Source: a virus. Taken from it: 20,792 nt of DNA. The notes beneath the pieces are model-generated. The model saw only the letters and a program-made list of their open reading frames with translations. It was not told where the DNA came from and searched no databases. Location of the stretch: IMG/VR virus record IMGVR_UViG_3300042472_000684, positions 1 through 20,792 of that record; one strand, written 5' to 3'. Positions 14,450 through 19,951 of the stretch are shown here, in pieces. Each line of letters opens with the position of its first letter. The stretch's first letter is position 1. Position numbers and translations under genes: made by a program.

Positions 14450-15817
14450 TTATAAAAATTTAGGTTTAATAATTTCTTTGTTAAATTCTTTTGTTACGTG
14501 TTCAAATGAACGATTTACATTTTCAGTTAGGTTTTTATGTAACTGGATTGCTTTTTGTGTTTTTTGTTGTAATGCTTCTAATACCCTTGTTTGACCATCG
14601 GATATAACCATATCAATAGTTACATCTTTTGTTTGTCCAAACCTCCAAAAACGCCTTATTGCTTGGTAATATTGTTCGTATGACCATGTAGGAAAAAATA
14701 CAGAATGATTACAGTGTTGCCAATTTAACCCCATTGATGTCATTTTGGCTTTTGTAATTAATCTTTTAATTTCACCATTTGCAAACGCTAATAGTATTTC
14801 TTCTTTCTTATCTATACATTGACTACCTATTATTTCTACAGCATCTTTATCCATTGACTTAAGAATAGAACTTTCATTATTTGTATTACACCAATACACC
14901 GAAGTTTTACCGCTTGCTAATTCTATAGCTTTTTCGCATCTACTTTGTTCTGTTTGCTTTTGTTCGTGTCTAATTTCATTAAAGTTTTTAGCTACTATAT
15001 TAAACATTTGTAATTGACCATCTATAGATATTTGATTAGTATTTTCTACTATATGCTTATTAATAATCAATTCAGGTAAATTATAACGGTCATTTGAAAA
15101 ACCTAAATCGCTAGGCATCTTTGCCATAATTGACCATTGATTAACCCATGCGAAAAAATCCTTTTCAGCGTGTGGTTTTAAATAAAACTTTTCACCTATA
15201 TTACGATTAGTTGAGTCTACAGCATTGTTATTTTGTTTAAAAAACTTCCCTAACATATCCATGTATCCCATATATCCCAAAGCTTCGGATGAGGTTCCAA
15301 GTTCTATAAAATCATTTGGACTAGGTGTAGCTGTACTTAAAAATCTATATGGTATTTTTTTAACAAATGTTGTAACTTCTTGTTTTATTTTACCATCGAA
15401 ATTTTTTAATATAGAACTTTCATCTAATATTACGCCCTCAAACTCATTACTATTAAAGTAGTGCAATCTCTCGTAATTACATACAACTATTTTCTTTGTA
15501 TGCTTGCCGTCTTTTGAATATTCAATATCATCTATGCCTAGTTTATTAGCTTCTAAAATGAACTGAAAAGCAACTGCCAAAGGTGTTAATATTAATACTT
15601 TTTTATTAGTATGGTTTACTATATTTTGAGCTAGTGATAATTGTACTAATGTTTTTCCTAAACCAGTATCTAAAAAAACCGCTGAACGACCTTTTAAAAT
15701 AGCTTTCTCAATAACATGCTTTTGAAAATCAAATGCTATATCTGGAATGTAATTAGCTTTAAATCCAAAGTTACCTATTGAATGCTTTTTGTTTTCTATA
15801 AATTCTTTATAATCCAT
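14450..15817 (-). CDS. SNF2/DEAD-like helicase paired with the methyltransferase, 455 aa
   Basis: Superfamily 2 motifs are complete: FLDTGLGKT (motif I, residues 48-56, K55), LDESSIL (motif II, D132/E133), STATPSP (motif III, 161-167), a C-terminal domain with ITKAKMTSMGLNWQHCN, and QAIRRFWRFGQ (motif VI, 385-395). QxxRRxxRxGQ is typical of SNF2-type translocases. It has no nuclease domain visible, so it is not a restriction enzyme on its own. Its start overlaps the upstream stop as TAATG and its end lies two bases from the methyltransferase. Confidence 0.9.
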   Translation of the reverse strand: MDYKEFIENKKHSIGNFGFKANYIPDIAFDFQKHVIEKAILKGRSAVFLDTGLGKTLVQLSLAQNIVNHTNKKVLILTPLAVAFQFILEANKLGIDDIEYSKDGKHTKKIVVCNYERLHYFNSNEFEGVILDESSILKNFDGKIKQEVTTFVKKIPYRFLSTATPSPNDFIELGTSSEALGYMGYMDMLGKFFKQNNNAVDSTNRNIGEKFYLKPHAEKDFFAWVNQWSIMAKMPSDLGFSNDRYNLPELIINKHIVENTNQISIDGQLQMFNIVAKNFNEIRHEQKQTEQSRCEKAIELASGKTSVYWCNTNNESSILKSMDKDAVEIIGSQCIDKKEEILLAFANGEIKRLITKAKMTSMGLNWQHCNHSVFFPTWSYEQYYQAIRRFWRFGQTKDVTIDMVISDGQTRVLEALQQKTQKAIQLHKNLTENVNRSFEHVTKEFNKEIIKPKFL

Positions 15818-16086
15818 TATACTATTATTAAATTATCTACTCTATTATTAAATATGTTTTTATCTATTCTATACACTCGTTTAAATGATTCAGATATAAA
15901 TTTACGTGCTACTTCGGATGCTAAAAATATATCCTTTCGTTTTGAATTGTTTTCTAGTGTCAAAGTTACCTTAGATTTATACTCATTACATTTTAAAGTT
16001 TTCAATACTTTACCAGTTTGATTATTACGAACTCTCCCAAAATTTGATATTTCGTAATGTTCAATTAATTTTTTCCACTCTTCCAT
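15817..16086 (-). CDS. NUMOD4-type protein with degenerate HNH region, 89 aa
   Basis: The N-terminal part MEEWKKLIEHYEISNFGRVRN matches the NUMOD4 motif (a DNA-binding module of homing endonucleases). The C-terminus VYRIDKNIFNNRVDNLIIV aligns with the HNH stretch v-H-I-D-x-N-x-x-x-N-x-x-x-N-L, but has Arg where the His is expected and stops right after it. No AP2 module follows. It is therefore a truncated or decayed homing endonuclease, or a DNA-binding remnant retained in the operon. The start is at the end of a repeat shared with 16825-16855. Confidence 0.75.
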   Translation of the reverse strand: MEEWKKLIEHYEISNFGRVRNNQTGKVLKTLKCNEYKSKVTLTLENNSKRKDIFLASEVARKFISESFKRVYRIDKNIFNNRVDNLIIV

Positions 16087-16115
16087 AATTATTTTGATTT
16101 ATATTTTTCATATGC
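16085..16115. repeat. Direct repeat copy A (31 bases, about 29/31 identical)
   Basis: Matches copy B (16825-16855) with two differences by eye. In both copies the minus strand encodes the same end of an AP2-type homing endonuclease (LAYEKYKSK or AYHAYEKYKFK, then stop) and the start codon of the next gene. It marks the border of a duplicated endonuclease tail. Confidence 0.7.
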
Positions 16116-16142
16116 TAAATATACATTCTTTGGGCTTGCCAT
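16089..16142 (-). pseudogene. C-terminal scrap of an AP2/HNH homing endonuclease
   Basis: An in-frame fragment reads MASPKNVYLAYEKYKSK and stops two bases before the next gene's ATG. Its last residues match the end of the HNH/AP2 protein at 16829. It is a 17-codon remnant with the rest of the gene missing and should not be taken as a working gene. It shows that a second HNH-AP2 gene once stood here. Confidence 0.5.
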
Positions 16143-16165
16143 TTAAGTTTAAGAGTTAAAAATGC

Positions 16166-16330
16166 TTATGAATAGGTATCAAAATATCCATCTACTTGGT
16201 CGTGTTCATCAATACTTGATAGCCCATATTTATCTGCCATGGTTTTGAAAATTAATCTTTCAGCAGCTTCTTATATTTCTTTTAATTCATCCAACCTTTC
16301 AGTTTTCCACTTTCTTCCTGCACCTTTCAT
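16166..16330 (-). pseudogene. Small hypothetical gene with an in-frame TAA
   Basis: From ATG 16330 the frame reads MKGAGRKWKTERLDELKEI, then a TAA at codon 20 (16273-16271). The same frame continues EAAERLIFKTMADKYGLSSI, DEHDQVDGYFDTYS and stops at 16166. Both parts have convincing protein-like composition and no frame change, so this looks like one nonsense mutation in a 54-residue protein. It follows the 164-residue gene after one base. The alternative is that the second half restarts at an internal ATG. Function unknown. Confidence 0.5.
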
Positions 16331-16331
16331 C

Positions 16332-16826
16332 TTATTTCTTTTTAATTATTAAACATCCATTTTCATCTAATAGATTTCTTGTCATAAAAACAGGTCTACC
16401 ATTTTTATCATTACCAAAACCATATTCAATTGTTTCAATCTCAACATCCCATTCAGTTTGTTGTAGTGATTCTTTAAAAACAGCAAAAGTCGGTTCATTT
16501 TGTACATGAAAAAACGCTAATTGTAACTCATCCTCACTAAACTTCTTATCGCCAAGAATTTCAAGTGCTTTTTGGAATCCCGCTTTAAAAGAGCTTCTAC
16601 TATCAAAATTCCTAGTTATTTGTATTAAGCTAGTATTTTTATTTTCAGGATAAATTTCATTAACCAAATCATCCAAATCATAACCATTTTTTATTTCGTC
16701 ACAATTTTTCCTGGATAACCTTTCTGCACCTAATTCTTTGATGAATGATTCATCTGTAGTTGCAATTGCAAGTTCTTCACCATCTTTCATTAGATAGTAT
16801 TCATTGTTTTCTAATTGTAGTTTCAT
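16332..16826 (-). CDS. Hypothetical protein, 164 aa
   Basis: A hydrophilic, intact protein beginning MKLQLENNEYYLMKDGEELA. It carries SRSSFKAGFQKALEILGDKKFSEDELQLAF in the middle and a C-terminal part including QQTEWDVEIET and DENGCLIIKK. I have an impression of similar proteins (MKLQLENxxYYLI..., ...F..GYNKALELLGDKKFSE...TEWDVEI) in Flavobacterium and crAss-like phages, none with known function. Acidic strands followed by a helical hairpin suggest a small regulatory or DNA-mimic-type protein, but this is not shown. It is the only intact gene between two endonuclease relics. Confidence 0.75.
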   Translation of the reverse strand: MKLQLENNEYYLMKDGEELAIATTDESFIKELGAERLSRKNCDEIKNGYDLDDLVNEIYPENKNTSLIQITRNFDSRSSFKAGFQKALEILGDKKFSEDELQLAFFHVQNEPTFAVFKESLQQTEWDVEIETIEYGFGNDKNGRPVFMTRNLLDENGCLIIKKK

Positions 16827-16855
16827 AATTATTTAAATTTATATTTTTCATATGC
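16825..16855. repeat. Direct repeat copy B (31 bases, about 29/31 identical)
   Basis: See copy A at 16085-16115, 740 bases away. This copy lies at the end of the HNH/AP2 gene. Recombination between the two would delete the 164-residue gene, the nonsense pseudogene and the endonuclease scrap. Confidence 0.7.
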
Positions 16856-17083
16856 GTGGTATGCCAACAATTCACAATTAAATAATCCTAAATGATAGTT
16901 CTTTTTATTAATGCTTATTTTTGCAGTCCATTTATTTGCTTTTTTATCCCAACTTACTCCTTTATATTGACTTGAATATTTGCCTTGAGTTTTATACGCA
17001 TTAAATCTAGTTGTTACAATTTGTAAGTTTTCAACTCTGTTATCTAATTTGTCATCGTTTATATGATCGATTACTAACTTCAT
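16829..17083 (-). CDS. HNH/AP2 homing endonuclease, C-terminal part, 84 aa
   Basis: Reads KLVIDHINDDKLDNRVENLQIV (HNH core: D6-H7, N15, N19), followed by RFNAYKTQGKYSS and an AP2-type DNA-binding module SQYKGVSWDKKANKWTAKIS...YHLGLF ending LAYHAYEKYKFK. An intact family member would also have an N-terminal NUMOD4 and the first catalytic His. Here the reading frame extends upstream in the same phase (VHQLVAEAFLNHIPNG) without a start codon and meets a TGA at 17162. The ATG at 17083 is therefore probably internal and the gene is truncated. Homing endonucleases of this type cleave DNA to spread themselves; activity here is doubtful. Confidence 0.7.
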   Translation of the reverse strand: MKLVIDHINDDKLDNRVENLQIVTTRFNAYKTQGKYSSQYKGVSWDKKANKWTAKISINKKNYHLGLFNCELLAYHAYEKYKFK

Positions 17084-17209
17084 TCCGTTTGGGATATGAT
17101 TTAAAAATGCTTCAGCAACTAATTGATGTACTGTTCTAGTTATTCCAATGCTGTTTTTCCATCATAATTTGTTTAAATGCAAAAAGCCATCTTCAAAAGG
17201 TGCCTGAGA
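17084..17209 (-). pseudogene. Upstream remnant of the HNH endonuclease with in-frame TGA
   Basis: In the same frame as the 84-residue HNH/AP2 part, the minus strand reads KNSIGITRTVHQLVAEAFLN down to 17084, a TGA at 17164-17162, and upstream of that QAPFEDGFLHLNKL. V-H-Q-L-V-A-E-A-F is the standard first half of an HNH_3 domain and contains its first catalytic His (codon 17128-17126). The TGA could be a CGA to TGA change. A TAA lies further upstream and no NUMOD4 module is found, so the gene is 5'-truncated. Confidence 0.55.
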
Positions 17210-17260
17210 AAACCTTTATCGGATAGCTTTTTAATAAATTCTTTTATGAAGTTCTCAGGC
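17181..17260 (-). ncRNA. Possible structured leader RNA with competing pairings
   Basis: In minus-strand RNA starting near 17263, GCCTGAGAA (17260-17252) is an exact complement of TTCTCAGGC (17210-17202). The second element also lies in the loop of a short hairpin AAAGGT/ACCTTT (17217-17212 with 17201-17196). So either a long-range 9-bp stem or a loop-to-upstream pseudoknot can form. An additional AAAAAGC/GCTTTTT match (17232-17226 with 17187-17181) also crosses the long-range stem. The structure is read by eye with no folding calculation, and part of the region overlaps the endonuclease remnant. Confidence 0.4.
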
Positions 17261-17269
17261 TTCGGTGTA

Positions 17270-17277
17270 CAAATATA
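17270..17277 (-). promoter_or_regulatory. Promoter -7 box TATATTTG before the replication region
   Basis: The minus strand reads TATATTTG at 17277-17270, fitting TAnnTTTG, placed just upstream of the structured leader. A good -33 TTG at 17 to 23 bases is not evident. It is the best candidate start for the transcription unit that carries the endonuclease relics, helicases and methyltransferases. Confidence 0.4.
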
Positions 17278-17374
17278 AATCAAATATTCTTTACTTGGTT
17301 TACTTATTTGAAAAAATATCGTTATTTATATTGATTATAAATAAAAAGTAGAAAAGGTATAAAATTTTTTGAAA

Positions 17375-17667
17375 ATGTAGAAAGTTGTACGTTTTGTAAC
17401 TTGTTGATAATTACCAAACTAGAGAAAGTTGTAAAACTTTGAAAATCATAAAACGTTGATAATCACCGAAAGTAATGAAAGTTTTGCAAAAATTCACTTT
17501 TTATTTTTTTTTATTGTTTTAACGCAATATAGGCAAAATACTTTCTACATTTCATTACTTTCGGTGATTATCAATAACTTAACCTGTTTTCAAGTTTTTC
17601 AAGTTTCATTTAAATCTTTGATAATCAATATTGATTTTAGAACGCGAAGTTTTACAAGTTTCTACAT
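17375..17667. repeat. Large, nearly concentric inverted-repeat region, candidate replication origin
   Basis: No convincing gene is seen between the terminator at 17668 and the leader at about 17277. An outer arm ATGTAGAAAGTTGTA (17375-17389) matches, inverted with one mismatch, 17653-17667. An inner perfect 25-base arm lies at 17456-17480 and 17550-17574. The two dyads share nearly the same centre (about 17515 and 17521). Short words recur: TTGATAATYA four times (17404, 17456, inverted 17565-17574, 17618), ATGTAGAAA three times, and AGAAAGTTGTA twice (17379, 17423). A 12-base palindrome ATCAATATTGAT sits at 17624-17635. Iteron-like words and a dyad beside a helicase operon suggest an origin; a decayed mobile element is the alternative. 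Confidence 0.6.
17456..17574. repeat. Perfect 25-base inverted repeat with 69-base A/T-rich spacer
   Basis: The arms are 17456-17480 and 17550-17574, identical when one is inverted, beginning TTGATAATCACCGAAAGTAA. The spacer (17481-17549) is very T-rich on the plus strand and carries a palindromic TTTTGCAAAA at 17482-17491. Flanks extend imperfectly (ACTTTGAAAA on one side against ACTTGAAAA inverted on the other). Confidence 0.85.
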
Positions 17668-17699
17668 AAAAAAACTCCTACCATTTACGATAGGAGTTT
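17668..17699 (-). terminator. Strong intrinsic terminator of the small-gene operon
   Basis: In the minus strand AAACTCCTA (17699-17691) pairs with TAGGAGTTT (17680-17672) around a ten-base loop, and T7 follows at 17674-17668, partly overlapping the stem end. This is a textbook intrinsic terminator, placed just past the stop of the last small gene at 17738. Confidence 0.85.
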
Positions 17700-17737
17700 A
17701 CACGTTTTATTTTTATGTGAAGATTTTCCGATTTTCT

Positions 17738-17854
17738 TTACACGTTTTTTAGATATAGTTCAACAAATTTTTCGATTGTTAATCCAATGTAATTTTCGCC
17801 GTTGTCCCTAAAGAACTTGAAGAAGTCAATTAGTAAATCCTTTTCTGTCATCAT
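17738..17854 (-). CDS. Small hypothetical protein, 37-38 aa
   Basis: Two consecutive ATG codons (17854 and 17851) open MMTEKDLLIDFFKFFRDNGE, then NYIGLTIEKFVELYLKNV and a TAA just above the terminator. The FxxFFRDNGExxIGLxIE-FV-YL pattern is familiar to me from tiny Bacteroidetes phage proteins of unknown role. It overlaps the upstream zinc-ribbon gene by about 29 bases and is the last gene of the operon. Confidence 0.7.
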   Translation of the reverse strand: MMTEKDLLIDFFKFFRDNGENYIGLTIEKFVELYLKNV

Positions 17855-18020
17855 ATATTTTATATTCATAATCTAACCATATATCAAAACTACTTTTAAA
17901 ATTACAGTAAGGACATTCAATTGTATCTCCTTCCATTATATTACGTTCGTATTCGTGTGGTCTATCTGCGCATGATTTACATCCACATGACAATTCTTTA
18001 TTGCAATTTGGACACGTCAT
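17826..18020 (-). CDS. Zinc-ribbon-like protein, 64 aa
   Basis: MTCPNCNKELSCGCKSCADR carries a CPNC knuckle, then a CGCKSC cluster, and later IECPYCNFKSSF. The CxxC pairs suit a two-knuckle zinc ribbon. The start overlaps the upstream stop as ATGA. Small zinc-ribbon proteins of phages often bind nucleic acid or host enzymes; here that is inference. Confidence 0.75.
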   Translation of the reverse strand: MTCPNCNKELSCGCKSCADRPHEYERNIMEGDTIECPYCNFKSSFDIWLDYEYKIYDDRKGFTN

Positions 18021-18244
18021 CGTTTAAAAAAATTAAATATTATTTGCGTTTTTGTTGCTTGAGTAAATGTAAATTTACCTTCTATTCGATGCGTAAATCC
18101 TTTGTCGTTTAAGTTACGTTTAAGACTGCAAAATCTGCATTCGATAGTCTTACCCTTATTTGATTTTAATTGATATTTAGAATAGTCTCTATGGTACATT
18201 ATAAGTGGTAATCGTTTACCACACGTGAAACAATATTTTTTCAT
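18017..18244 (-). CDS. Zinc-finger-like small protein, 75 aa
   Basis: I start it at ATG 18244 (MKKYCFTCGKRLPLIMYHRD) because a longer in-frame version from 18301 would overlap the upstream gene by 53 bases, whereas this one begins four bases after that stop. It has CFTCGK and later IECRFCSLKRN, two CxxC pairs making a probable zinc ribbon, and a basic C-terminus (THRIEGKFTFTQATKTQII). It neighbours a second zinc-ribbon gene with an ATGA overlap, so the two may act together. Role unknown. Confidence 0.7.
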   Translation of the reverse strand: MKKYCFTCGKRLPLIMYHRDYSKYQLKSNKGKTIECRFCSLKRNLNDKGFTHRIEGKFTFTQATKTQIIFNFFKR

Positions 18245-18248
18245 AGTC

Positions 18249-18434
18249 TTAATACTCTTTAAATATACTTCCAAATTCATTTTTAGATTGTTTCGCGGCA
18301 TTTAATCCTCTTTCATACGCTTCTAGTAATTTTTCTAATTCCATTTCTTTGGCTTGTTCAGCTATTTTTTCAGCTTTATCAGTCCACATAATATTAGGCT
18401 CTAAATGCTCTAATAACCACTCTACTGCTGTCAT
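18249..18434 (-). CDS. Hypothetical helical protein, 61 aa
   Basis: MTAVEWLLEHLEPNIMW is followed by a long charged helix (KAEKIAEQAKEMELEKLLEAY) and ends IFKEY. I recall many Bacteroidetes phages having a 'MTAVEWLxxQL...AKxMEkxQIxxAY' protein of unknown function; this fits it well. It is coupled by ATGA to the upstream gene. Confidence 0.75.
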   Translation of the reverse strand: MTAVEWLLEHLEPNIMWTDKAEKIAEQAKEMELEKLLEAYERGLNAAKQSKNEFGSIFKEY

Positions 18435-18658
18435 AATTTATTATTTTCTAAAATTTCTAACATATCTTTAATCATTGCGACAACTAAGTCTCCATTCATA
18501 AAGTTTTCACCATATCCTTTTTTAATCATTTGTTGGATTATTTCGTCTAATTCTTTTTTTTTAATTTCTTCTAAAATAATTTTTTCTAACTCTGGAGTCC
18601 AAATACCTTGACTTCCTAATCCAAACCTTAAACCATCAATTATTATTTTTTTTTTCAT
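18431..18658 (-). CDS. Hypothetical protein, 75 aa
   Basis: Begins MKKKIIIDGLRFGLGSQGIW and continues with acidic, Lys/Glu-rich helices (TPELEKIILEEIKKKELDEI). It is soluble with no recognised motif. ATGA overlaps on both sides tie it to neighbours. A homopolymer T9 is used near its start (the codons for KKK). Confidence 0.65.
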   Translation of the reverse strand: MKKKIIIDGLRFGLGSQGIWTPELEKIILEEIKKKELDEIIQQMIKKGYGENFMNGDLVVAMIKDMLEILENNKL

Positions 18659-18966
18659 ATTCTACAAAATTTTACAGCATTATTATAAATCTGACGTTCG
18701 CTTTCACTTAGTTGTTCATAGGTACAACTAAACCCATTTATCATTTCTTGTTCTGTTGCGTACGCTTCATTCTTGCAACCGATTACGGCACGATTAGAAC
18801 GCTTTGCTAGTTCCTTTTCTAGGCGTATTTTAGCTTGTATCTCGCATTTAAATACTTTCGTCGCACGTTTGTTTAACTCGTTTAAAATAGTCACGTTAAA
18901 AGGCTGTTTATGTAGTCTATTTGTAAGCGTTTCTGTGCTTAACTTTCTTGCGTAATCTGGAGCCAT
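18655..18966 (-). CDS. Hypothetical protein, 103 aa
   Basis: MAPDYARKLSTETLTNRLHK with Arg/Lys-rich helices through residue 65 (AKIRLEKELAKRSNRAV), then a Cys-containing, acidic C-terminus (EQLSESERQIYNNAVKFC). The basic first half might bind nucleic acid. No profile is recognised. It starts inside the end of the HTH gene (28-base overlap). Confidence 0.65.
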   Translation of the reverse strand: MAPDYARKLSTETLTNRLHKQPFNVTILNELNKRATKVFKCEIQAKIRLEKELAKRSNRAVIGCKNEAYATEQEMINGFSCTYEQLSESERQIYNNAVKFCRI

Positions 18967-19208
18967 TTTATTTTAGTTTTTAGTTTAATTGGATATAAAT
19001 TTCTATGTATGTGATAAGCAAATAAATGTTCTATATCTTGGTCAATTTCTAGTTTTTTATTTCTCCAAACGTTTTGTCTATTTAGATTTACTATTTCACA
19101 TATTTCAGGAATAGATTTACCTTGCATTGTTAGTACCTTAATCGCTACCCGTTTCATTTGTACCCATTCGTAAAGGTTGGGTATTTCTTTATTAAAATAA
19201 TGTTTCAT
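18939..19208 (-). CDS. HTH DNA-binding protein, probable regulator, 89 aa
   Basis: Residues 23-50 (IKVLTMQGKSIPEICEIVNLNRQNVWRNK) form a helix-turn-helix: a helix, the KSIPEICEI turn, and recognition helix NLNRQNVWR. This kind of motif occurs in small phage repressors, activators and transposase-like regulators. The rest of the protein (basic, His-rich) is unrecognised. It is ATGA-coupled to the upstream gene, in the early-type operon. A target might be one of the palindromic operator-like sites in the window; that is speculation. Confidence 0.7.
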   Translation of the reverse strand: MKHYFNKEIPNLYEWVQMKRVAIKVLTMQGKSIPEICEIVNLNRQNVWRNKKLEIDQDIEHLFAYHIHRNLYPIKLKTKIKWLQITQES

Positions 19209-19444
19209 ATTAATAATTTAAAATCAAAATCTTGTAATTCGTTATCTATTAAAATTGAATATCCTTTATATTTACATTCTTCATTAAAGCATGATAAAAC
19301 AACTTCAGGCATAAAATCAAAAAATAATAAAATAAGCATGTTCCTATTCATAATTAAATAATCAAAATCACCTCGCAAATAACACCTATGTAATTTTTCA
19401 TCTATTAATTTTTGAGCTTTATATTTTATATCAAAATTTTCCAT
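19205..19444 (-). CDS. Hypothetical protein, 79 aa
   Basis: I use ATG 19444 (MENFDIKYKAQKLIDEKLHR); a TTG 27 bases upstream would add nine residues and is less likely. It has a hydrophobic stretch LILLFFDFMPEVVLSCF and a Cys pair CFNEEC (not a CxxC), so it may be membrane-associated or have a compact metal site; neither is certain. It overlaps a 25-codon membrane peptide on the upstream side and ends in an ATGA overlap with the HTH gene. Confidence 0.6.
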   Translation of the reverse strand: MENFDIKYKAQKLIDEKLHRCYLRGDFDYLIMNRNMLILLFFDFMPEVVLSCFNEECKYKGYSILIDNELQDFDFKLLI

Positions 19445-19508
19445 AGATACTAAAACAAGTTCCGATTCCAATCACTATAATTACCAAAATTACTCTCGCT
19501 AAACACAT
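19431..19508 (-). CDS. Possible tiny membrane peptide, 25 aa
   Basis: ATG 19508 to TGA 19431 encodes MCLARVILVIIVIGIGTCFS and ends IYGKF. The LARVILVIIVIGIGTCF run is a single transmembrane helix. It starts two bases after the stop of the gene above (19511) and overlaps the start of the gene below by 14 bases, so it fits the operon layout. At 25 codons it could be chance. Confidence 0.4.
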   Translation of the reverse strand: MCLARVILVIIVIGIGTCFSIYGKF

Positions 19509-19510
19509 AC

Positions 19511-19651
19511 TTAAAGGCTTGTATAATATTGTATACGATCCTGTGGAAAAACTTTCTTTTTTGCATCTTTTAATCTTTTTTTAATTTTACGTTCTTCTTC
19601 AATGTGGCTAATTACCCAGTAAATTGCACCACCTAATACTAATTCAATCAT
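19511..19651 (-). CDS. Small membrane-anchored protein, 46 aa
   Basis: ATG 19651 opens MIELVLGGAIYWVISHIEEE, a short hydrophobic helix (ELVLGGAIYWVISHI) followed by a highly charged coil (RKIKKRLKDAKKKVFPQD). This is a single-pass membrane protein with a basic cytoplasmic tail. Too small for a known holin family, it may act as an accessory or inhibitor peptide. A small hairpin separates it from the upstream gene. Confidence 0.6.
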   Translation of the reverse strand: MIELVLGGAIYWVISHIEEERKIKKRLKDAKKKVFPQDRIQYYTSL

Positions 19652-19669
19652 TTTGATATGTTTTAAAAT

Positions 19670-19689
19670 GTGCGTTAACTAAGTCGCAC
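19670..19689 (-). terminator. Weak hairpin between small genes, possible attenuator
   Basis: GTGCG at 19670-19674 pairs with CGCAC at 19685-19689 around a ten-base loop. In the minus strand it is followed by ATTTT, a short U-tract. It could partly reduce read-through between the first and later genes of the small-gene operon. Confidence 0.35.
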
Positions 19690-19700
19690 CCCTTATTTTT

Positions 19701-19943
19701 TTAATTTAATCCTGTTTCAATTTTTAATAATTCTAATTTTATTTGTAAATTTTTATAGTTAGCTATAGCCTTATCAAAAGTTTCAAAGTTTTTACCATAT
19801 GTTCTTCTATAATTACATATTTTATTTACATTAATGTAGTTACTATTTCCTTTAACAACAATTACTTCGTATTTAGTGTTTGAAATTGTAAACTCGTAAC
19901 CTGTGTAACTTGTTTTTTTGTCTTCTGATAAAATCGTTTTCAT
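19701..19943 (-). CDS. Hypothetical protein, 80 aa, first gene of the small-gene operon
   Basis: Reads MKTILSEDKKTSYTGYEFTI, then KYEVIVVKGNSNYINVNKIC and a basic C-terminal helical part. Beta strands first and a helix last make a small alpha/beta protein likely. It has the best Shine-Dalgarno-like sequence of the window (AAGGA seven to eight bases before ATG). The promoter with flanking direct repeats lies directly upstream, so it should be the first product of this operon. Function unknown. Confidence 0.7.
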   Translation of the reverse strand: MKTILSEDKKTSYTGYEFTISNTKYEVIVVKGNSNYINVNKICNYRRTYGKNFETFDKAIANYKNLQIKLELLKIETGLN

Positions 19944-19951
19944 ATTTTCCT

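Noticed and set aside
13434-15817. Type III or DISARM-like restriction system
   Set aside because: No nuclease domain, DUF1998 or PLD protein is present next to the helicase and methyltransferase. The evidence supports only a helicase-methyltransferase pair.
16085-17209. Recoded stop codons (TAA or TGA read as amino acids)
   Set aside because: Only one TAA and one TGA interrupt frames, both in or near endonuclease relics. All other genes use TAA, TGA and TAG as ordinary stops.
17375-17667. CRISPR-like array
   Set aside because: The repeated words are short, differ in orientation and have irregular spacing. No unit repeats with regular spacers and no cas gene is near.
17084-17737. tRNA or group I intron in the gene-poor stretch
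   Set aside because: No cloverleaf or CCA end was seen, and no conserved P/Q/R/S core could be recognised around the homing endonuclease relic.
17456-17752. 98-residue plus-strand frame across the inverted-repeat region
   Set aside because: It is Phe/Ile/Thr-rich low-complexity sequence, runs through both repeat arms and the terminator, and is opposite in direction to all other genes.
18245-18301. Longer N-terminus for the zinc-finger-like protein (start at 18301)
   Set aside because: It would overlap the upstream gene by 53 bases. The internal ATG four bases after that stop places the CxxC at the normal N-terminal position.
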